Shown piece after piece: positions 1 through 12,169 of a DNA stretch of 64,000 nucleotides; position 1 is the first letter of the stretch; the number at the start of each line of letters is the position of its first letter. Under the pieces are notes generated by a model. The model was given only the letters and a program-made list of their open reading frames with translations, searched no databases and was not told where the DNA came from. Source of the DNA: Plantago major (lineage: Eukaryota > Streptophyta > Magnoliopsida > Lamiales > Plantaginaceae); the NCBI GenBank assembly GCA_026545765.1, contig JAIFAC010000195.1, positions 85,184 to 149,183 of the forward strand. The letters are read 5' to 3'. The position numbers were made by a program, and so were the translations under genes.

Positions 1-2300
1 CCACCTCCCGACATTGTCGCCTTCCCGCCCAAGACGCAGCTCGCCGGATCCCCGAATGTCCCAATGCCACCTATAGTCCGAGATCGACTAACGACCTAGT
101 CCTAGCAAGGTCACCCGTCCATCAAACGCCGCTTTGCGCTCGTCAAGCATCAACTCCGTGTCCAAAGATCGTAATCTCGACGCACCCAAGCTCCACAACT
201 AGAAAATCTCTCACGGACAAGGTCAGATCCACGGACCCGGTCCCTAAATCTATCAAGGCCATATAACCCGGGCCTCAGGTCGTTCTCGACTATCGCTCCT
301 GACATCCTAGGCGTATGAAACAAGTCAGAAATGATGGTGTTGATTGTCCGAGAGTTCGTTTAGGTAATTTCTTAAGTCAAAGAAAGCCTACGGATTTCTA
401 CTTAACGCGCCGTTAGCACTATCATCTACCTTACCCAGCAAGCTGGGCGGGGCAAATTTACGGAAGACTGTGTGCCAATTGGCACCAACACATTACCAAA
501 TAAGCATGCATAATCAAATTTTGGTTACAGTGGGCATACACACGAGATGCATCGACAAGATACTGGCAATAAATTGGCATGCAACAGTACAGAGGAGAAA
601 TTGTTTCAACTAAGAACGTTGCTAAAGCCTATCACACGCAACATCGGCAAAAACAGACTCGACAATTTCATCTCCGAGCAGGGCAAAAACATATGAGCAC
701 GAAGCATATCATGAAAAGGAGACAACTTAGCAAAAGTGAAGATGTACTTACTTGATAAAGTTGATTTGATAAGTTCAAACGGACGACTAAGCCGTGCTGC
801 TTCTCCGAGGGTACGGATTTAAAGAAGAAACTTTCAAATTTTGCGAGTCTTGCTTGCTCGGATGTGTCTTCAAATGCTCGGATTGCTTTGCGATTGCTCT
901 GAATTTCGAGATTGCTAAAAGTGTGAAAGTGATCGATAATGACTATTTATAAGGGCAATTTGGGAAATCAAAGAGTCACATCGCTGATTTGAATCACCGC
1001 TGATCCTCCAATCCAAGGTTGTCGCGTCATGAAAGTGGATGGTCACAAGACGTCGCATTTAATGCTCGACAGACGTGTCACATCAATCGGCTTGAACCCC
1101 AATCACCGATGTCGCCCCGATCCGACGGCCACGCCCTTTACTCGACCTTTCTGCCGAACGAACAACCTATTGGGCCTCTTGGGCTTACGGATCAGCGACC
1201 CGGGAGGACCAATTCAACAATCGGTCTAACGGATAGCTTCAGAGGATTCACGCCGATCCTAACTGCATCGGATCTATATATCTCGGATACAAATACCTTT
1301 TCCATCTATAGTCCGAGCGTTTATATAACTCGGACTGTAGAAGGAAAAGGGGGGGGGGGGAGAGATATATCGAATTCCTAAGAACACGGATGACGGATCT
1401 CAACAAAAAGGATTTTTTTCCTTTTTTCAGTTAACGATTCGGACACGCTCCACAACACACTTGTTCTTTTCATAGTTACCAACCATCTTCTACTAAGATA
1501 CTTGGAAACTAGGGGGACATATGTTGTTACGGACATGTGTCCAATCCGTTAAGGGCCCCATAGAGCGTGTCCTAAAGCGCATCACGGCTCAATTAGCCAA
1601 TTCAGTACTAGTCCGACTTTACATGCTCCCGCCAAAGTGAATCAACCAGTACGCTAAAGTCGCTATACCCTCACAGCTAGTCCGAGCTAGCTGGGAAAAA
1701 GGACTTCTAATCCTGGCTATGTCAGTACAGGGATGCCAAACGGACCGGACGAGAGAATCTCGGACGCCACCATCACATCAAGACCAAACGTATAACAGAA
1801 CTACTGAGATACTTCCGTGAGACTCTTGGCTCGGACATCCAGAGTTACCCAAGGCGATCAACCAAGCAAACAGATTCGTCAAGGGACCAACACGACCCAA
1901 CAAAGCGGAACAAGACTGTAGGGAAAGGTCCAAACTACCCTCCTGTGCCCATTGATTAGTATCGATTATCGTTTCACTAATGGGCCACGGGCCAAAGGTA
2001 GCATTGAGTCCAAATCGAACGACACTGCATCATCTTGTGAGCCAACTCATAAGCATGTGATAACTATAAATATAGTACAAGGTCCATGACCTTAAGGTAA
2101 GCAATATCAAGGGAAGAATCCCCAAGTATTATCATAATCCCTCATAACTATTACATTGAGAGCTTCCAACTCTCTCGAGTAAAGTCTCACCGGATCGACA
2201 TAGCAATCCGTAACCCATTCTAACACCCCTTCGCTTAGTCCTTTCTGTACACATACTTGGATCAAGACTACCTCGGACCTCAAGTTGGAGGCGGGTCATA
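1..2300 (+). mobile_element. Degenerate LTR-retrotransposon remnant
   Basis: No intact coding frame is visible. The first 300 bases give short proline/basic fragments that could be the start of a gag leader. The motif TAGTCCGAG recurs (near 75, 1311 and 1679) together with many CTCGGA words, which suggests related LTR or leader segments. A TATA-like box lies at 2065-2072, and the stretch ends with GTTGGAGGCGGGTCA near 2283, which resembles the 3' end of plant Gypsy LTRs. A G-rich tract at 1350-1361 may be a decayed polypurine tract. The boundaries are guesses; no partner LTR or target duplication was found. Confidence 0.35.
2065..2072 (+). promoter_or_regulatory. TATA-like box in the putative LTR
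   Basis: TATAAATA lies about 230 bases before the end of the putative LTR, a usual place for an LTR promoter. Assigned from sequence only. Confidence 0.3.
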
Positions 2301-2331
2301 GACTATGTTATTTGTGATAGTTTAGTAGTTA

Positions 2332-4509
2332 GTGTTGGAGGTTTTAGCCCTCAACACTAAGCTAGACAATTTTCATCAAAGAAAAATATATGGATATATG
2401 CGAAGGTTTAATAGTGAGTGGTATAATGACCATGGTTGGTTAGAATATAGTATAGAGAAGGATGCTGCATTTTGTCTTTATTGTTACCTATTTAAAAATG
2501 AAATAGGGAATCAAGGAGGGGGTAATGCTTTTGTTAGTAAAGATAAAGGTTTTCGTGATTGGAGTAGGAAAAGCAGACTTAGGTTGCATGAGGGGGATCT
2601 TGGTAGTGCTCATGATATTGCTTATAATAAGTTTAAAGATAAACTTAATCAGAAGCAACATATATGTTATTGTTAAAATGACGGATGAAGCAAAAAAGAA
2701 CTATAGGGATCAATCGATCGTTGTTATTGATCAGACATGGCTTTTGAGACAGGGCTTGCTTTCCGTGGTCATGATGAATCAAGCGAGTCAAGAAATCAAG
2801 GGAATTTTCCGAACTTCTAAAGTTCCTTGTCACCAAGGAGGATGTAAGAAAAGTTGTCTTTAAGAATGCCCCTGGAAATCTCCAGTTAACATCTTCTCGC
2901 ATACAAAAAGATATTGTTAGAGCTTGTGCATTTGAAACAACCAAAGCTATTATTGAAGAGATTGGTGGCGGTTTCTTTTGTGTTCTTCTTGATGATTCTC
3001 TTGATGTGTCAACAAAGGAGCAAATGGCTGTGGTATTGAGATTCGCTGATGAAAAGGTCGGTTCTTGAGAGGACTTTAGGTTTTAAGCATGTCGCATGTA
3101 CAAGTGTCGCCTCACTTAAAGTCGCACTTGACGATCTACTTAATTTTCATGGATTGAGCATATCTATGTTATGTGGACAAGGCTATGATGGGGCAAGTAA
3201 CATGCAAGGGGAGTTTAATGGATTGAAGGCTCTAATTTTGAAAGAAAATGAATCTGCATATTATATACATTGTTTTGCGCATTAGCTTCAACTTGCACTT
3301 GTAGGTGTAGCAAAGAACCATGTGCGTATTTGTGAGTCGCTTGTGTTAGTTACAAATGTGGTTAATGTTGTCGGGGGCTCGTGCAAGCGAAGAGATAGTT
3401 TACGAGAGAAGCAAGCCACAAAGATTGTAGAGGCCTTAGAAAATGAAGAAATTGCTAATGGTCGCGGATTGAATCAAGAACGAACTATCATTCTTCCTTG
3501 CGATACTCGTGGAGCTCATTATGCTACAATTTTGAGCTTGATTAGGTTGTTCAACTCTATAATTGAAGTTCTAGGTGTGATCGCTGAAGAAGGAACACTA
3601 TATAATCAAAGAGTGTGAAGCATCACGCTTTTCTATATAATCAAAGAGGTGAAGCATCACGCTTGATAAGGGACCTGAAAAGTTTTGACTTTGCTTTCGA
3701 TTTGCATTTAATGAGATCCATACTGGGAATAACAAATGACTTATGTGTAGCTCTGCAAAGAAAAGATCAAGATATTGTCAATGCCATGAAACTCAGATTC
3801 TGCTTTCTAAGAGACGCCTTCAAGCAATGAGAGACGATGGATGGGATGATTTGGTAAATGATGTGTCTGATTTTTGTGTAAAGCACAAAATTGAAATTCC
3901 TGATATGAGTGAAATTTATGTGAGTGGAAAAAGATTGAAATGGGGAGCTGAAGAAATGACAAACTCGCACCGGTTTCGTGTAGAGGTATTTAACACGGTC
4001 TTGAATATGCAGTTGAGAGAGTTGAATAGTCGATTCAATGAGGTAAACATCGAATTGTTGCTTTGTGTTGCTTGTTTGAACCCATCAGACTCTTTTAGAG
4101 CTTTTGACAAAAAAAAGTTAGTCAGGTTAGCAGAATTTTACCCAAAAGATTTTACAGATATCGAGCTTTCAGCATTGCCGAACCAACTTGAGAATTACTT
4201 TTTGGATATGAGCACAGATGTTGATACATGTTCTATTAATGAACTTGGTGAAATTTCTCAGAAAATGGTCGAGACTAGAAGAGATAAGGCTTATCCTTTG
4301 GTTTACATGCTTATAAAGTTAGCGCTAATTTTGCTTGCAGAATCGCTACGGTAGAAAGAGCTTTCTCTGCTATGAACATCGTGAAGAATCGGCTTCGGAA
4401 TAGAATGGGTGACGAATGGATGAATGATAATCCCGTGGTTTATCTTGAGAAGGATGTATTCAAAGGTGTATCAAACGGTTATCATTCAAAAGTTTCAAAG
4501 TATGGCTAA
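2332..4509 (+). pseudogene. hAT-superfamily transposase relic (ZMYM1-like/TTF zinc finger type)
   Basis: Successive plus-strand frames read through the layout of the plant 'zinc finger MYM-type protein 1-like' hAT family: a TTF-type finger region (EYSIEKDAAFCLYCYLF, about 2434-2490), the DUF4371 core (GQGYDGASNMQGE, about 3176-3215; RRDSLREKQATKIVEALEN, about 3380-3440), and the C-terminal hAT dimerisation block (ERAFSAMNIVKNRLRNR, from 4354) ending in a TAA at 4507-4509. The frame changes at about 2670, 2800, 3050, 3290, 3620, 3790 and 4340. An in-frame TAG near 3283 interrupts a CFAH-Q-LQL motif where Q is expected. There is a short tandem duplication near 3600-3660. The N-terminal part is missing. 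It cannot encode an active transposase. Family assignment is confident; exact boundaries are less so. Confidence 0.85.
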
Positions 4510-4581
4510 TCGGGTCAATTGTAGAGTAAATTTTATATTTTACGGTAAGACATTTTTTATTATAAATCATAAATCTCACTA

Positions 4582-4612
4582 CCCCTGACCAAATTTTCTG
4601 CGTTCGCCCCTG
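4582..4612 (+). repeat. Probable right terminal inverted repeat of the hAT element
   Basis: About 70 bases after the transposase stop the sequence ends in GCGTTCGCCCCTG; its complement starts CAGGGGCGAACGCAG, the form typical of hAT termini of this family. No matching left terminus is present near 2300, so the element is truncated at its 5' side. An 8-bp target duplication could not be tested for that reason. Confidence 0.45.
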
Positions 4613-4650
4613 CTTGAATGGTATCAAGCATACCGACACTCTGCAGGTTC

Positions 4651-4770
4651 CTAACAAGTGTTTTGTTGCACATTTAAGATTTGTGGCTTCCTCAATCCAT
4701 ACTGCTTGAATCTTTGCCTCGCATACTCCATGTAATCGAACTCGAGAGTTTGCGTCTTGGTGAATTTCAT
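4651..4770 (-). pseudogene. Short coding-like fragment beside the hAT end
   Basis: On the minus strand an ATG at 4770 opens a 39-codon frame (starting MKFTKTQTLEFDYMEY) that ends in TAG at 4651. Its composition is protein-like, rich in K, Q, R and Y, and it stops about 40 bases from the hAT terminus. It may be the 5' part of a host gene interrupted by the hAT insertion, or chance. I do not recognise the family. Confidence 0.2.
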
Positions 4771-6721
4771 GGTTAATATAGATTAATGTTCTCAGGAATA
4801 TAGTAATGTTTGCAGATAGAGATTATAGGTTAGCATTTTGTGATTGAAGAATTAGGGTTATTGAATTGGGGAATAAATTATGTGTTTAGTTAGGATATAG
4901 ATGAATGAAGAATGAAGACGGAATGAATGAACAATGAAGCCATTTTGTTTAGATGCTTGTTTTCTTCGGCTTTACTTTTCTGGAGACATTTGTAATTGTA
5001 ATATTAATATGAGTGCTAATGTAGCGCCCCGAATTTTATAAATACGAACAAAGAAAAATGTGACTCGCGCTAGTTCGTGAGCTTGTAAATTCGATGAACT
5101 TGAATTATGAAAATTTAAAACGTTACTATACGCTTTGCGCGTCAAAAGACTTGACATGAAATTCTTGATACTAAACCGTGAACTAGTAAAATAATGCAGC
5201 GGAACTTTAATATCATAAAAGCTTTGATACAAAATTCTAAATACATGAAACTGAAAATGGTAAAGACGCTTCTGGTAAAGATCACTGCTTCGGCATGCTC
5301 CACTCCGATCAGCTGGGCTTCAAATACTTAAAATTGATATTTAGAAAGGAGTCAGCCGTGACCACTGGCTGAACAAGCTCCATGCACGTGCCATGACCTA
5401 AAGTTCTATCTTCATGTCTTTTAAATCTTTTAGTCTTGCTTAATGCAATGCAACCTATGACCTGACTTGACTCTAAACACTTGAACTTGTTCTTCTTGAA
5501 AACTCTTAACTTGACCTTGAACTTAAAACTTATCTTGAAACGTCTTAAAAACATAACATGATCGCGAGCTCACTTGGCATCGTAGGTTCCTATCTTGGCC
5601 CATGGTGGCTATCTGCCGGCCTCAGGTCACTTTCGTGGCCCTATCCGTTGAATAAATAAAAACTGACGGCCACAGGACCTTGTTCCCTATCCGCTGAACA
5701 TGAACTAGTAACTGCGCCACAAATACCAGGATATTCCCTTACGAGCCCCTTTACTTATCTTTAACTTGAAAGCCTTTCTTTACTTAAACCTTTACATCTT
5801 GTTAAAGTGAATGCATGCTTCTAAATTCTAACTCATGAATGAATGAACTATGGTGTGTGCATAAACAACACATAATATGAACGCATGGTAAGCATGTTTA
5901 TATGTAATATAACATTTCATCGAGCCAATCTTTACCAACAGAATGTGCACATGAATATCAATCAACCGAATTGCTATAACACAATACATGGCAGGAGAAA
6001 ACAATCCATGGTAGGAGAAAACAATTATAATTGTCCTAATAACATGTAGTTCCTCCAATCCATGGCAACAACAATATCACAGGTAGCAACTGTAATAGAA
6101 ATAACAGGAGGACCATGTCTAAGGCATATAAAACATGTAATTATCTTAGCAAACATCCTGTTAGAACCACCAATAGCTATCTGTAGTTTAATTTACTAAA
6201 GTGAGCAAGAACATTGTACTTGATATCCTCATAATCGAGCCTAATAAGATAGTGGAAAACATAACCAATTCTTGCAAGTATTAAAACAAGAAACTGGAGA
6301 TGATAAAAAGTTAACAAATATAGTACATTGACAAAGGAGCACAAATCCATGGTTCTATAAATATATGACTATACATAGAACACTGTAATGAGCAAACTTA
6401 AAATGCATCATTAGAAATCAATTAACCCATAACCACATGGTAATCGGGTGAAAACATTTGTCTTGCTAACTTTCAATTAATAAAAGCTCCAAATACTAGA
6501 AGTTCATCACCAAACCATTAGGCACTGATCTGGCCTCTAGTAACTTTGAGATGAAGATTCTTAGTTTTTGTAAGATAGATATTGAAGCAGATAAGAACCG
6601 GCATCATCTCTTATTAATATAAATAAGTTCGGGAAGCATAACATGGACGGACATATACATAGATAACAATCATTCTGTGAACGTAAATGTAAATTCTGTA
6701 AGAACTTACAACAATCACAAT

Positions 6722-7033
6722 CAGGGCCGGCCTAGAGATTTAAGGCGTCCTGTGCAAAAATTTTAATTGGGCCCCTAATAATAAAAAATATTGATTATAA
6801 TAGAAGAAAAAAATATTCAAGATATGAAAAGCAAAAAAAACTACACAATCATGAATTGAACACGAGACCTTTTGTAAGTTAGATATTAACTTTACCACTT
6901 GGAGAAATAGATTTTAATGATTTGTTATTACATGAAAACAGATTTATATATAACCTCAAATTTAAAATTGGGCCCCTCAAAATAGGGGGTCCTGAGCGAG
7001 CGGGCTTCCCGCGCATGCTCTGGGCCGGGCCTG
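6722..7033. mobile_element. Non-autonomous hAT element (MITE), 312 bp
   Basis: The terminal inverted repeats begin CAGGGCCGGCCTAGAG on the left and CAGGCCCGGCCCAGAG on the complement of the right. Perfect 8-bp target duplications ATCACAAT flank it at 6714-6721 and 7034-7041, diagnostic of the hAT superfamily. There is no coding capacity. Internal inverted copies of AATTGGGCCCC lie just inside each end. It is inserted within the solo LTR. Confidence 0.9.
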
Positions 7034-7074
7034 ATCACAATCATGACATACATAACAATCAACCACATAATATT

Positions 7075-7077
<3 letters not shown>

Positions 7078-7111
<34 letters not shown>
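7078..7111. repeat. (TA)n microsatellite
   Basis: An uninterrupted AT dinucleotide run inside the solo LTR, just beyond the hAT MITE. It creates artificial reading frames on both strands. Confidence 0.9.
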
Positions 7112-7114
<3 letters not shown>

Positions 7115-7522
7115 TGCAAGTCCTAGGGGAACTTGCCTGGAGATAAACTATGCGAGACAAGAGTGCAATAAAACCACATGGAACATCAGCACCATATGCA
7201 TCAGCCTTGGCTTGAAGAAATCTGGAAAGTAGAGAAGAGAAAGCATGGGACGCAAAATACGTCTGCCAGGTTTTTGGAGTTTTTTTTTTTTTTTTTCCAG
7301 ATTTGTAACTGAAAGGGCTAATTAATTGGTTTAATGGTGATTAATGGGTTAATGAAGGGTCTTGGGCTTGGCCTGTTAAAGTAATGGGCTGAGATTAGAT
7401 AAACGTTGGGCTGAAAAAGAAGGGAGGCTAGCGATCCACGCTCTACGAACTACGCTCCAACGTTCGATTCGTTCTAAAACGTCTAAAATTGAAATACGAA
7501 ATTTTTGGGCTGTTACAGTTAA

Positions 7523-8223
7523 TTTTGTCATTTAAATTTATGTATTTTTGTGCATAACATATTAAAATTTAATTAGATGGGCAGATTTGTCAATTACCTA
7601 ATACGACTACTTTTGAGTTGTCGTACACAACAAGAGTACTCGACACAAAATTAACGGTCAAGATTAGATCTTAACGGTAGTACGACTACTATCTCATTTT
7701 AACATGTAGTACGACAACTATCTCACCGTAGAAACCCCCATCTATCATTACTCTAACTTTTCACCTAAAACTACGCGTCAACTTTAATGTATGAAGTTCC
7801 CCACGGGGGATTACAAATTTTTTCGGATCTGTTACAAGCGGGTCGGTATATATAGACATGGGCGCCCACACGTATATGAGTAAGTCTACCAGTATCTGGA
7901 TAATTCATCTAGTATGTTGTTAACTCTAAAGACCATAAATTATTTACACTAATTTATCAAGGGGGCAGATTATTTACCCATGAGATTGGAGGAAGTCTCT
8001 ATAAAGCAACTAATAACTCTATTACATAACTACCACTCACATAAAACCCGGTTACTAATCTCCCTTTTTTTTTTTAGTAGAACTTGGTTACTAATCATCA
8101 CCCAATGTTCCTATTGGAAGATAAATATCACTTTTTCTCTAACTTGTTAGATATCATTAGGTACTTTCACATTCTGACGAAGAACAAATGAAAGATATTA
8201 TTATGCATTTATGCTTGCACAAG
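7523..8223. other. Intergenic stretch, no gene seen
   Basis: AT-rich DNA without a protein-like frame. The word AGTACGAC recurs in a short cluster (about 7600-7725) next to poly-purine words. Nothing supports a gene or a known repeat family. Confidence 0.5.
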
Positions 8224-8232
8224 TATAAATAA

Positions 8233-9486
8233 GGATCAATTACATATACACCCCTGTTAGATGCCCTTCTCACAGATTGGTACCTGTTAGTCAAACAATT
8301 ACATCTAGGTCATTTAAGCTGAAAATCCGTTGACCAAATAAGTTACTACGTACAGTAACTTATGGGAAAACCAAATAGGCCCTTATCCAATTTTCAGAAA
8401 ATTGATCAAAGTCCCATTCTTCTTTCTTCTTCTCCGATCTGTCTCTTCTTCTCCGTTCTTCTTTCTTCTTCGATCTTCTCCTTCTTCGTTCTTATCTTCT
8501 TCTCTGATCCTCTCCTCCTTCGTTATCATCTTCTTCGTTGATCTATCTTCTTCTTCCCCGATATGTCTTCTTCTTCTCCTCTTCCAACGAAAACAACAAT
8601 CAGAGTTGAAGGATTCGGGGCCATATGACAGCACGGAGGATTGAATGTCAAATCCTTCCATGGCTCCGTCTCACTACTCAGATTTGAAGGATTCGGAGCC
8701 ATATGAAAGCAACAATCAGAGTTGAAGGATGGTTTTCAGAGCAACAATCAGAGTTCGATAACAATCAGAGTTCGATTTATGCTGGAGAGCTGGTTTTCAG
8801 AGCAACTGTAGTGGGTAAATGATATATTGTGTTCTCGATTTAGGTATTAAGACTTGATTGTCCATTTAATGTTTTCCCCAAAATGTTGAAGGATGGTGGT
8901 TGGTGAATCAACTTGCATAAGGACATATTATAATGAGTGGGTATGAATCAGAATGAGTGGGTATGAATCAGAAAATAGCTTCCATTGTTGCAGGGTGAAT
9001 CGTTTAAATGAATCAGAAGAAGGATGGTGACTGGTGACTCATTTGATTGGATCTTGGTTAAATTTGATTGTTGTTTGAATTCTTTTCATTGTTGCAGGGA
9101 CTCAAATAAAAGTTATGGAAACTAGAAACCCTTGAAGTTGAGAATTTGAGAGACCTAATTGCAAAATTAAAAACGTTATAGGGACTGAATTGAACTTTTA
9201 GAAAGTTGAAGGGTGATATTCTGAAAACCAGAAAATTGAAGAGTTTGCCTTTTGAAAATTTTGTTTTGTTCAAGGACTTAAGTTGTAAATACATTGTTTG
9301 GCTATTTCCAAAAGCTGATAATTGAACAAGGACAAAAAAGGCTTTTCCTGGAGTTAATTCGCCAAAAGCCAAATCTTTGGACTTAGATGTAATTGATTTT
9401 TATCGCCCTGACTGTACGTTATTCTTCGACTAACTCCATACGCAGTAATAACGAAATCTAAAAGGGGGTGTGGATGTAATTTACCC
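8233..9486. mobile_element. Non-autonomous Mutator-like element (MULE), 1.25 kb
   Basis: The left end (GGATCAATTACATATACACC) and the complement of the right end (GGGTAAATTACATCCACACC) form imperfect inverted repeats of about 30 bp. A perfect 9-bp target duplication TATAAATAA lies at 8224-8232 and 9487-9495; 9 bp is the Mutator signature. The interior has a CTT-rich tract (8405-8585) that makes spurious frames, three copies of a GATTCGGAGCCATATGA-like unit (8610-8710) and an AATCAGAGTT repeat. There is no transposase. The interior near 9090-9230 is clearly related to 30060-30180 in a second element of this kind. Confidence 0.85.
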
Positions 9487-9707
9487 TATAAATAATTATA
9501 GGTCTTTTACCAAGCTCTAATATCTACACAACTACACATAATTATATGAAACAGTCATAAACTTTACATGGAATGTGGCTACGGCTAGAGTCTGGATACA
9601 ACCTCTACTATATATGCATACAGAACAACAAACCAAATTTCAACCATAATTATACATCGGTTATAAACAACACGATCATATGAACACGGACAGCAATCAC
9701 AGGACGT

Positions 9708-11353
9708 CTAAAAAGCCGGGAAGATCCATCCGATGGTCAAACCAACCAACAATCCAGCACCAGCAAGACTCATACCAAGTGCAATAGCAATAACATATTT
9801 ACTAACATGACATCTCGGTTTCCTTGGCCTCTTCTTCACAGGCCTACCTCGATTCTTCCTAGAGTTGGCAGGGGATGCAAAAGAACTAAGCTGATTTTTG
9901 CTCCTCAGCTGAAGGCATAGTGTTTCAAGCTGCAGCATTTGGAGCCACTGCCTATAAGCAAACAGGTAAGAAGCCTGACGGAAGAATAGATTGACAACAT
10001 GATCCTTCTCGTCACAAGCTTGTTGCGCCATATTCTCGGCCTCTCTTGCACGTGTTTGGGAATGGCAGAGTGCCTCCAACAGTTCAGCTCTGCTGATATC
10101 ACCAGAAACTGATGAATCAGTGTCTAACTGGTCCAGCTTATTTGTTGTCGTGTCATTACTGCTGCCCAAAGAATACACCCACTCAGTGCTATATAAGGTG
10201 TAGACAAGGAATTCTAATGAGTATAGCAGCCAACGTATCAAAAGTTACTATTTATGAAGTCATTTCTGGTATTCTTGAAAAACAGTACATTATTGAGGAG
10301 AAAAAGGAATTTTACAATGGACAAAGGTTGAGCGAGACTTGTTATAAAATCAAAACATTAAACCAGAAAGGGAATGCAATCAAGCGAATATTGTTAAGTT
10401 CTACACGTTAAGGTGTGTAAAGCATGTTGACTTGAAGAAGATTCTTAACTGAAAATCATATCAGACATACAATACAGTCACGGAAGAAATTATAATATGC
10501 TAAATGGGGGAATAGTGTAATACCTTGATACTCCATCTGACGGTTTAATTATGCCCAGGGATTTATTATTTGAATCTTTTGTTCTCACAAGATTTCCCTC
10601 AGTAAAGCAGGTTAAATCAGATATCTTTGTCTCTTTATGCACAATTTGTTGGGTTACTTGTCCAAAGGAATTATTACAGTCACCTGAACCCTTCACATGA
10701 TGCATTGTCCGAGCTTCTGGAAGATCAGAGTTTCCAATAAACTGAGATGACCTTTGAGATGTCAAAAATGACAAATCATGAGTATCAGCAGCATGCCACC
10801 ATGGTTCAATATTCTTAAGGCCAATAAAATCTGAATCAAAATCAGCCGAAAGCTTCGTTGGCTGTTTAAGGTCCAAATTCATCAGATTAGCATTTGAGAG
10901 ACAGAAATGTTCAATATCCTTCCTAATGGTTGTCTTTCTCAAATCATCATTGATTGTAGATTCGAAGTCTTTTAACCAACTATCTTCATCACTTTTAGCA
11001 TGACAGGGCTGCTTCAAAGATCTCTCTGAACAAGTAACATCATTTTCGCAATGACAGGCATAATATTCCTCAATGAGATGTTTTTCTCCACTCACTTTTG
11101 CATTTCCATCAATATCACTAGCACACAGAAAGTTGACCTCCTCATCCAACAGATCAAGCTGTTCAAGCGAATAAGAACTACCTAGCCTGCAGTAGTCTAA
11201 CTTCTTGTTTTCCCGGAAAAAACCATATGATGCATCCATAGAATGACCAGATTTGGTACTGGATTCTGACTTTAATTTATACATCACGGAAGCCAGTAGC
11301 CAAATAGATGTTGCAAATTTCGAATAAAATGCAAGTTCTTGCCTCTCCGTCAA
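9708..11353 (-). CDS. Uncharacterised plant protein with C-terminal membrane anchor
   Basis: The two coding exons on the minus strand are 11353-10524 and 10188-9708. The intron has a GTATTA donor after TCAAG and an acceptor TTATATAG; the junction reads GVS-STEW in frame. The N-terminal part is acidic and Ser/Asp-rich with no recognised domain. The last exon has a helical stretch (SRAELLEALCHSQTRAREAE ... QACDEKDHVVNLFFRQASYL), a basic segment (GRPVKKRPRKPR) and one hydrophobic helix (YVIAIALGMSLAGAGLLVGL) ending TIGWIFPAF, which suggests a tail-anchored or single-pass membrane protein. From memory this C-terminus recurs in uncharacterised plant proteins. The start is uncertain: the frame is open from a TTG at 11353, but the first in-frame ATG is at 11284, giving about 413 residues. 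The upstream exon carries a separate short uORF. Function unknown. Confidence 0.75.
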
Positions 11354-11373
11354 GCAACCGTCATTCTAACCTG

Positions 11374-12047
11374 AAACCATTTCATCAAATTTAAAACTTA
11401 GGCATCGCATGAGAACTAGAGAGTAATAAATCCTCCTTCGCGCCATAGTGGCGGACAAAACACAACACACTAATATGAAAAATCCAAGTCAAACCCACTT
11501 TGAGGAAACACTCAGACTCCTACTTCTAGCGTAAAGTTTCACGAAACAGCGACAACAAAAACATGAGAAGCAGAGAAAACAGAAACAGGAACCCCAACAA
11601 CACAACATATATATGTGAAGAAGCAAATCAACCCCAATTTATGGAAAAAAGACTCAGAATCAGCGACGATCTACTTGGAGCGTAAAATTTCATATAGCGT
11701 TCGCTAAGGAGCGAAAATGGAAACAAGAAAAACAGAGAAAACAGAAACCTACACCCTGATTGATCTATTCTATAACAAATGATGCCATGTAATAAACCAG
11801 AAATTCCAAAAAAAATAAAAATAAAAATTCAAAGACGGAAGATACAGAAATCACACCAACCATTATTCTAAACATATCTACCCAATTGATACATACAAGG
11901 AAACAACGAAATCATGGAAACTGATTCATCAATTATTTGCAAAAATCAAAGGCGAATTAACTTGGCGTGGTGAAAAATCAAACACCAGAAAATGAAGAAA
12001 TTACATGTAAACTGAAAATTAGATATTGAGGAGCGAGAAGGAGGTAC
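11374..12047 (-). other. Leader intron of the membrane-anchored protein gene
   Basis: AT-rich, no protein-like frame, bounded by the donor at 12047 and an acceptor AG around 11361-11374. It contains two related segments (about 11500-11600 and 11640-11740) sharing GAGAAAACAGAAAC and the words AAATCAACCC/CACTTTGAGG, a weak internal duplication. Confidence 0.4.
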
Positions 12048-12165
12048 CTGATCATGTCGGAAGAATTGAGAAAATATTGGATTTGCGTTAGGGTTTATCC
12101 CTTACGATGATCGGGAAATTGATGTAAGCTACACTCAACACTCAATCGAGCTACACAGAAAATGA
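12048..12165 (-). other. 5' leader exon of the membrane-anchored protein gene, with uORF
   Basis: On the minus strand the sequence CGACATGATCAG is followed by GTACCT, a good splice donor (exon edge 12048). Joined to an acceptor near 11360 (GGTTAG or GGTTTCAG), the ATG in this exon opens a reading frame of only a few codons that stops before the main frame. The leader therefore carries a short uORF. The 5' end is a guess, placed where AT-rich promoter-like DNA begins. Confidence 0.45.
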
Positions 12166-12169
12166 TGAT

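Larger units (their letters stand above)
5020..7517 (+). mobile_element. Solo LTR, Gypsy type (TGTAGCGCCCC...GGGCTGTTACA)
   Basis: The stretch begins TGTAGCGCCCCG and ends GGGCTGTTACA, typical termini of plant chromovirus-like Gypsy LTRs. It is flanked by GCTAA (5015-5019) and GTTAA (7518-7522), a target duplication with one mismatch. No gag, pol, primer site or second LTR is present, so this is a solo LTR left by recombination. Its nearly 2.5 kb length includes a nested hAT MITE and a TA microsatellite. A shorter related end fragment lies at about 32440-32561. Confidence 0.7.

Noticed and set aside
1019..1381. 120-codon plus-strand frame with a G-run
   Set aside because: No ATG start, no domain, several overlapping frames; more likely decayed LTR-element DNA.
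2065..2332. Promoter driving the hAT transposase
   Set aside because: The TATA box belongs to the preceding LTR and the transposase frame is truncated and broken, so a functional pairing is not supported.
8383..8661. Open frames on both strands, 80-92 codons
   Set aside because: They come from a CTT-rich tract in the non-autonomous Mutator-like element; composition is low-complexity and there is no homology-like pattern.
10112..10411. 99-codon plus-strand frame
   Set aside because: It overlaps the last exon and the intron of the minus-strand membrane-anchored protein gene; the minus-strand splice signals explain the region better.
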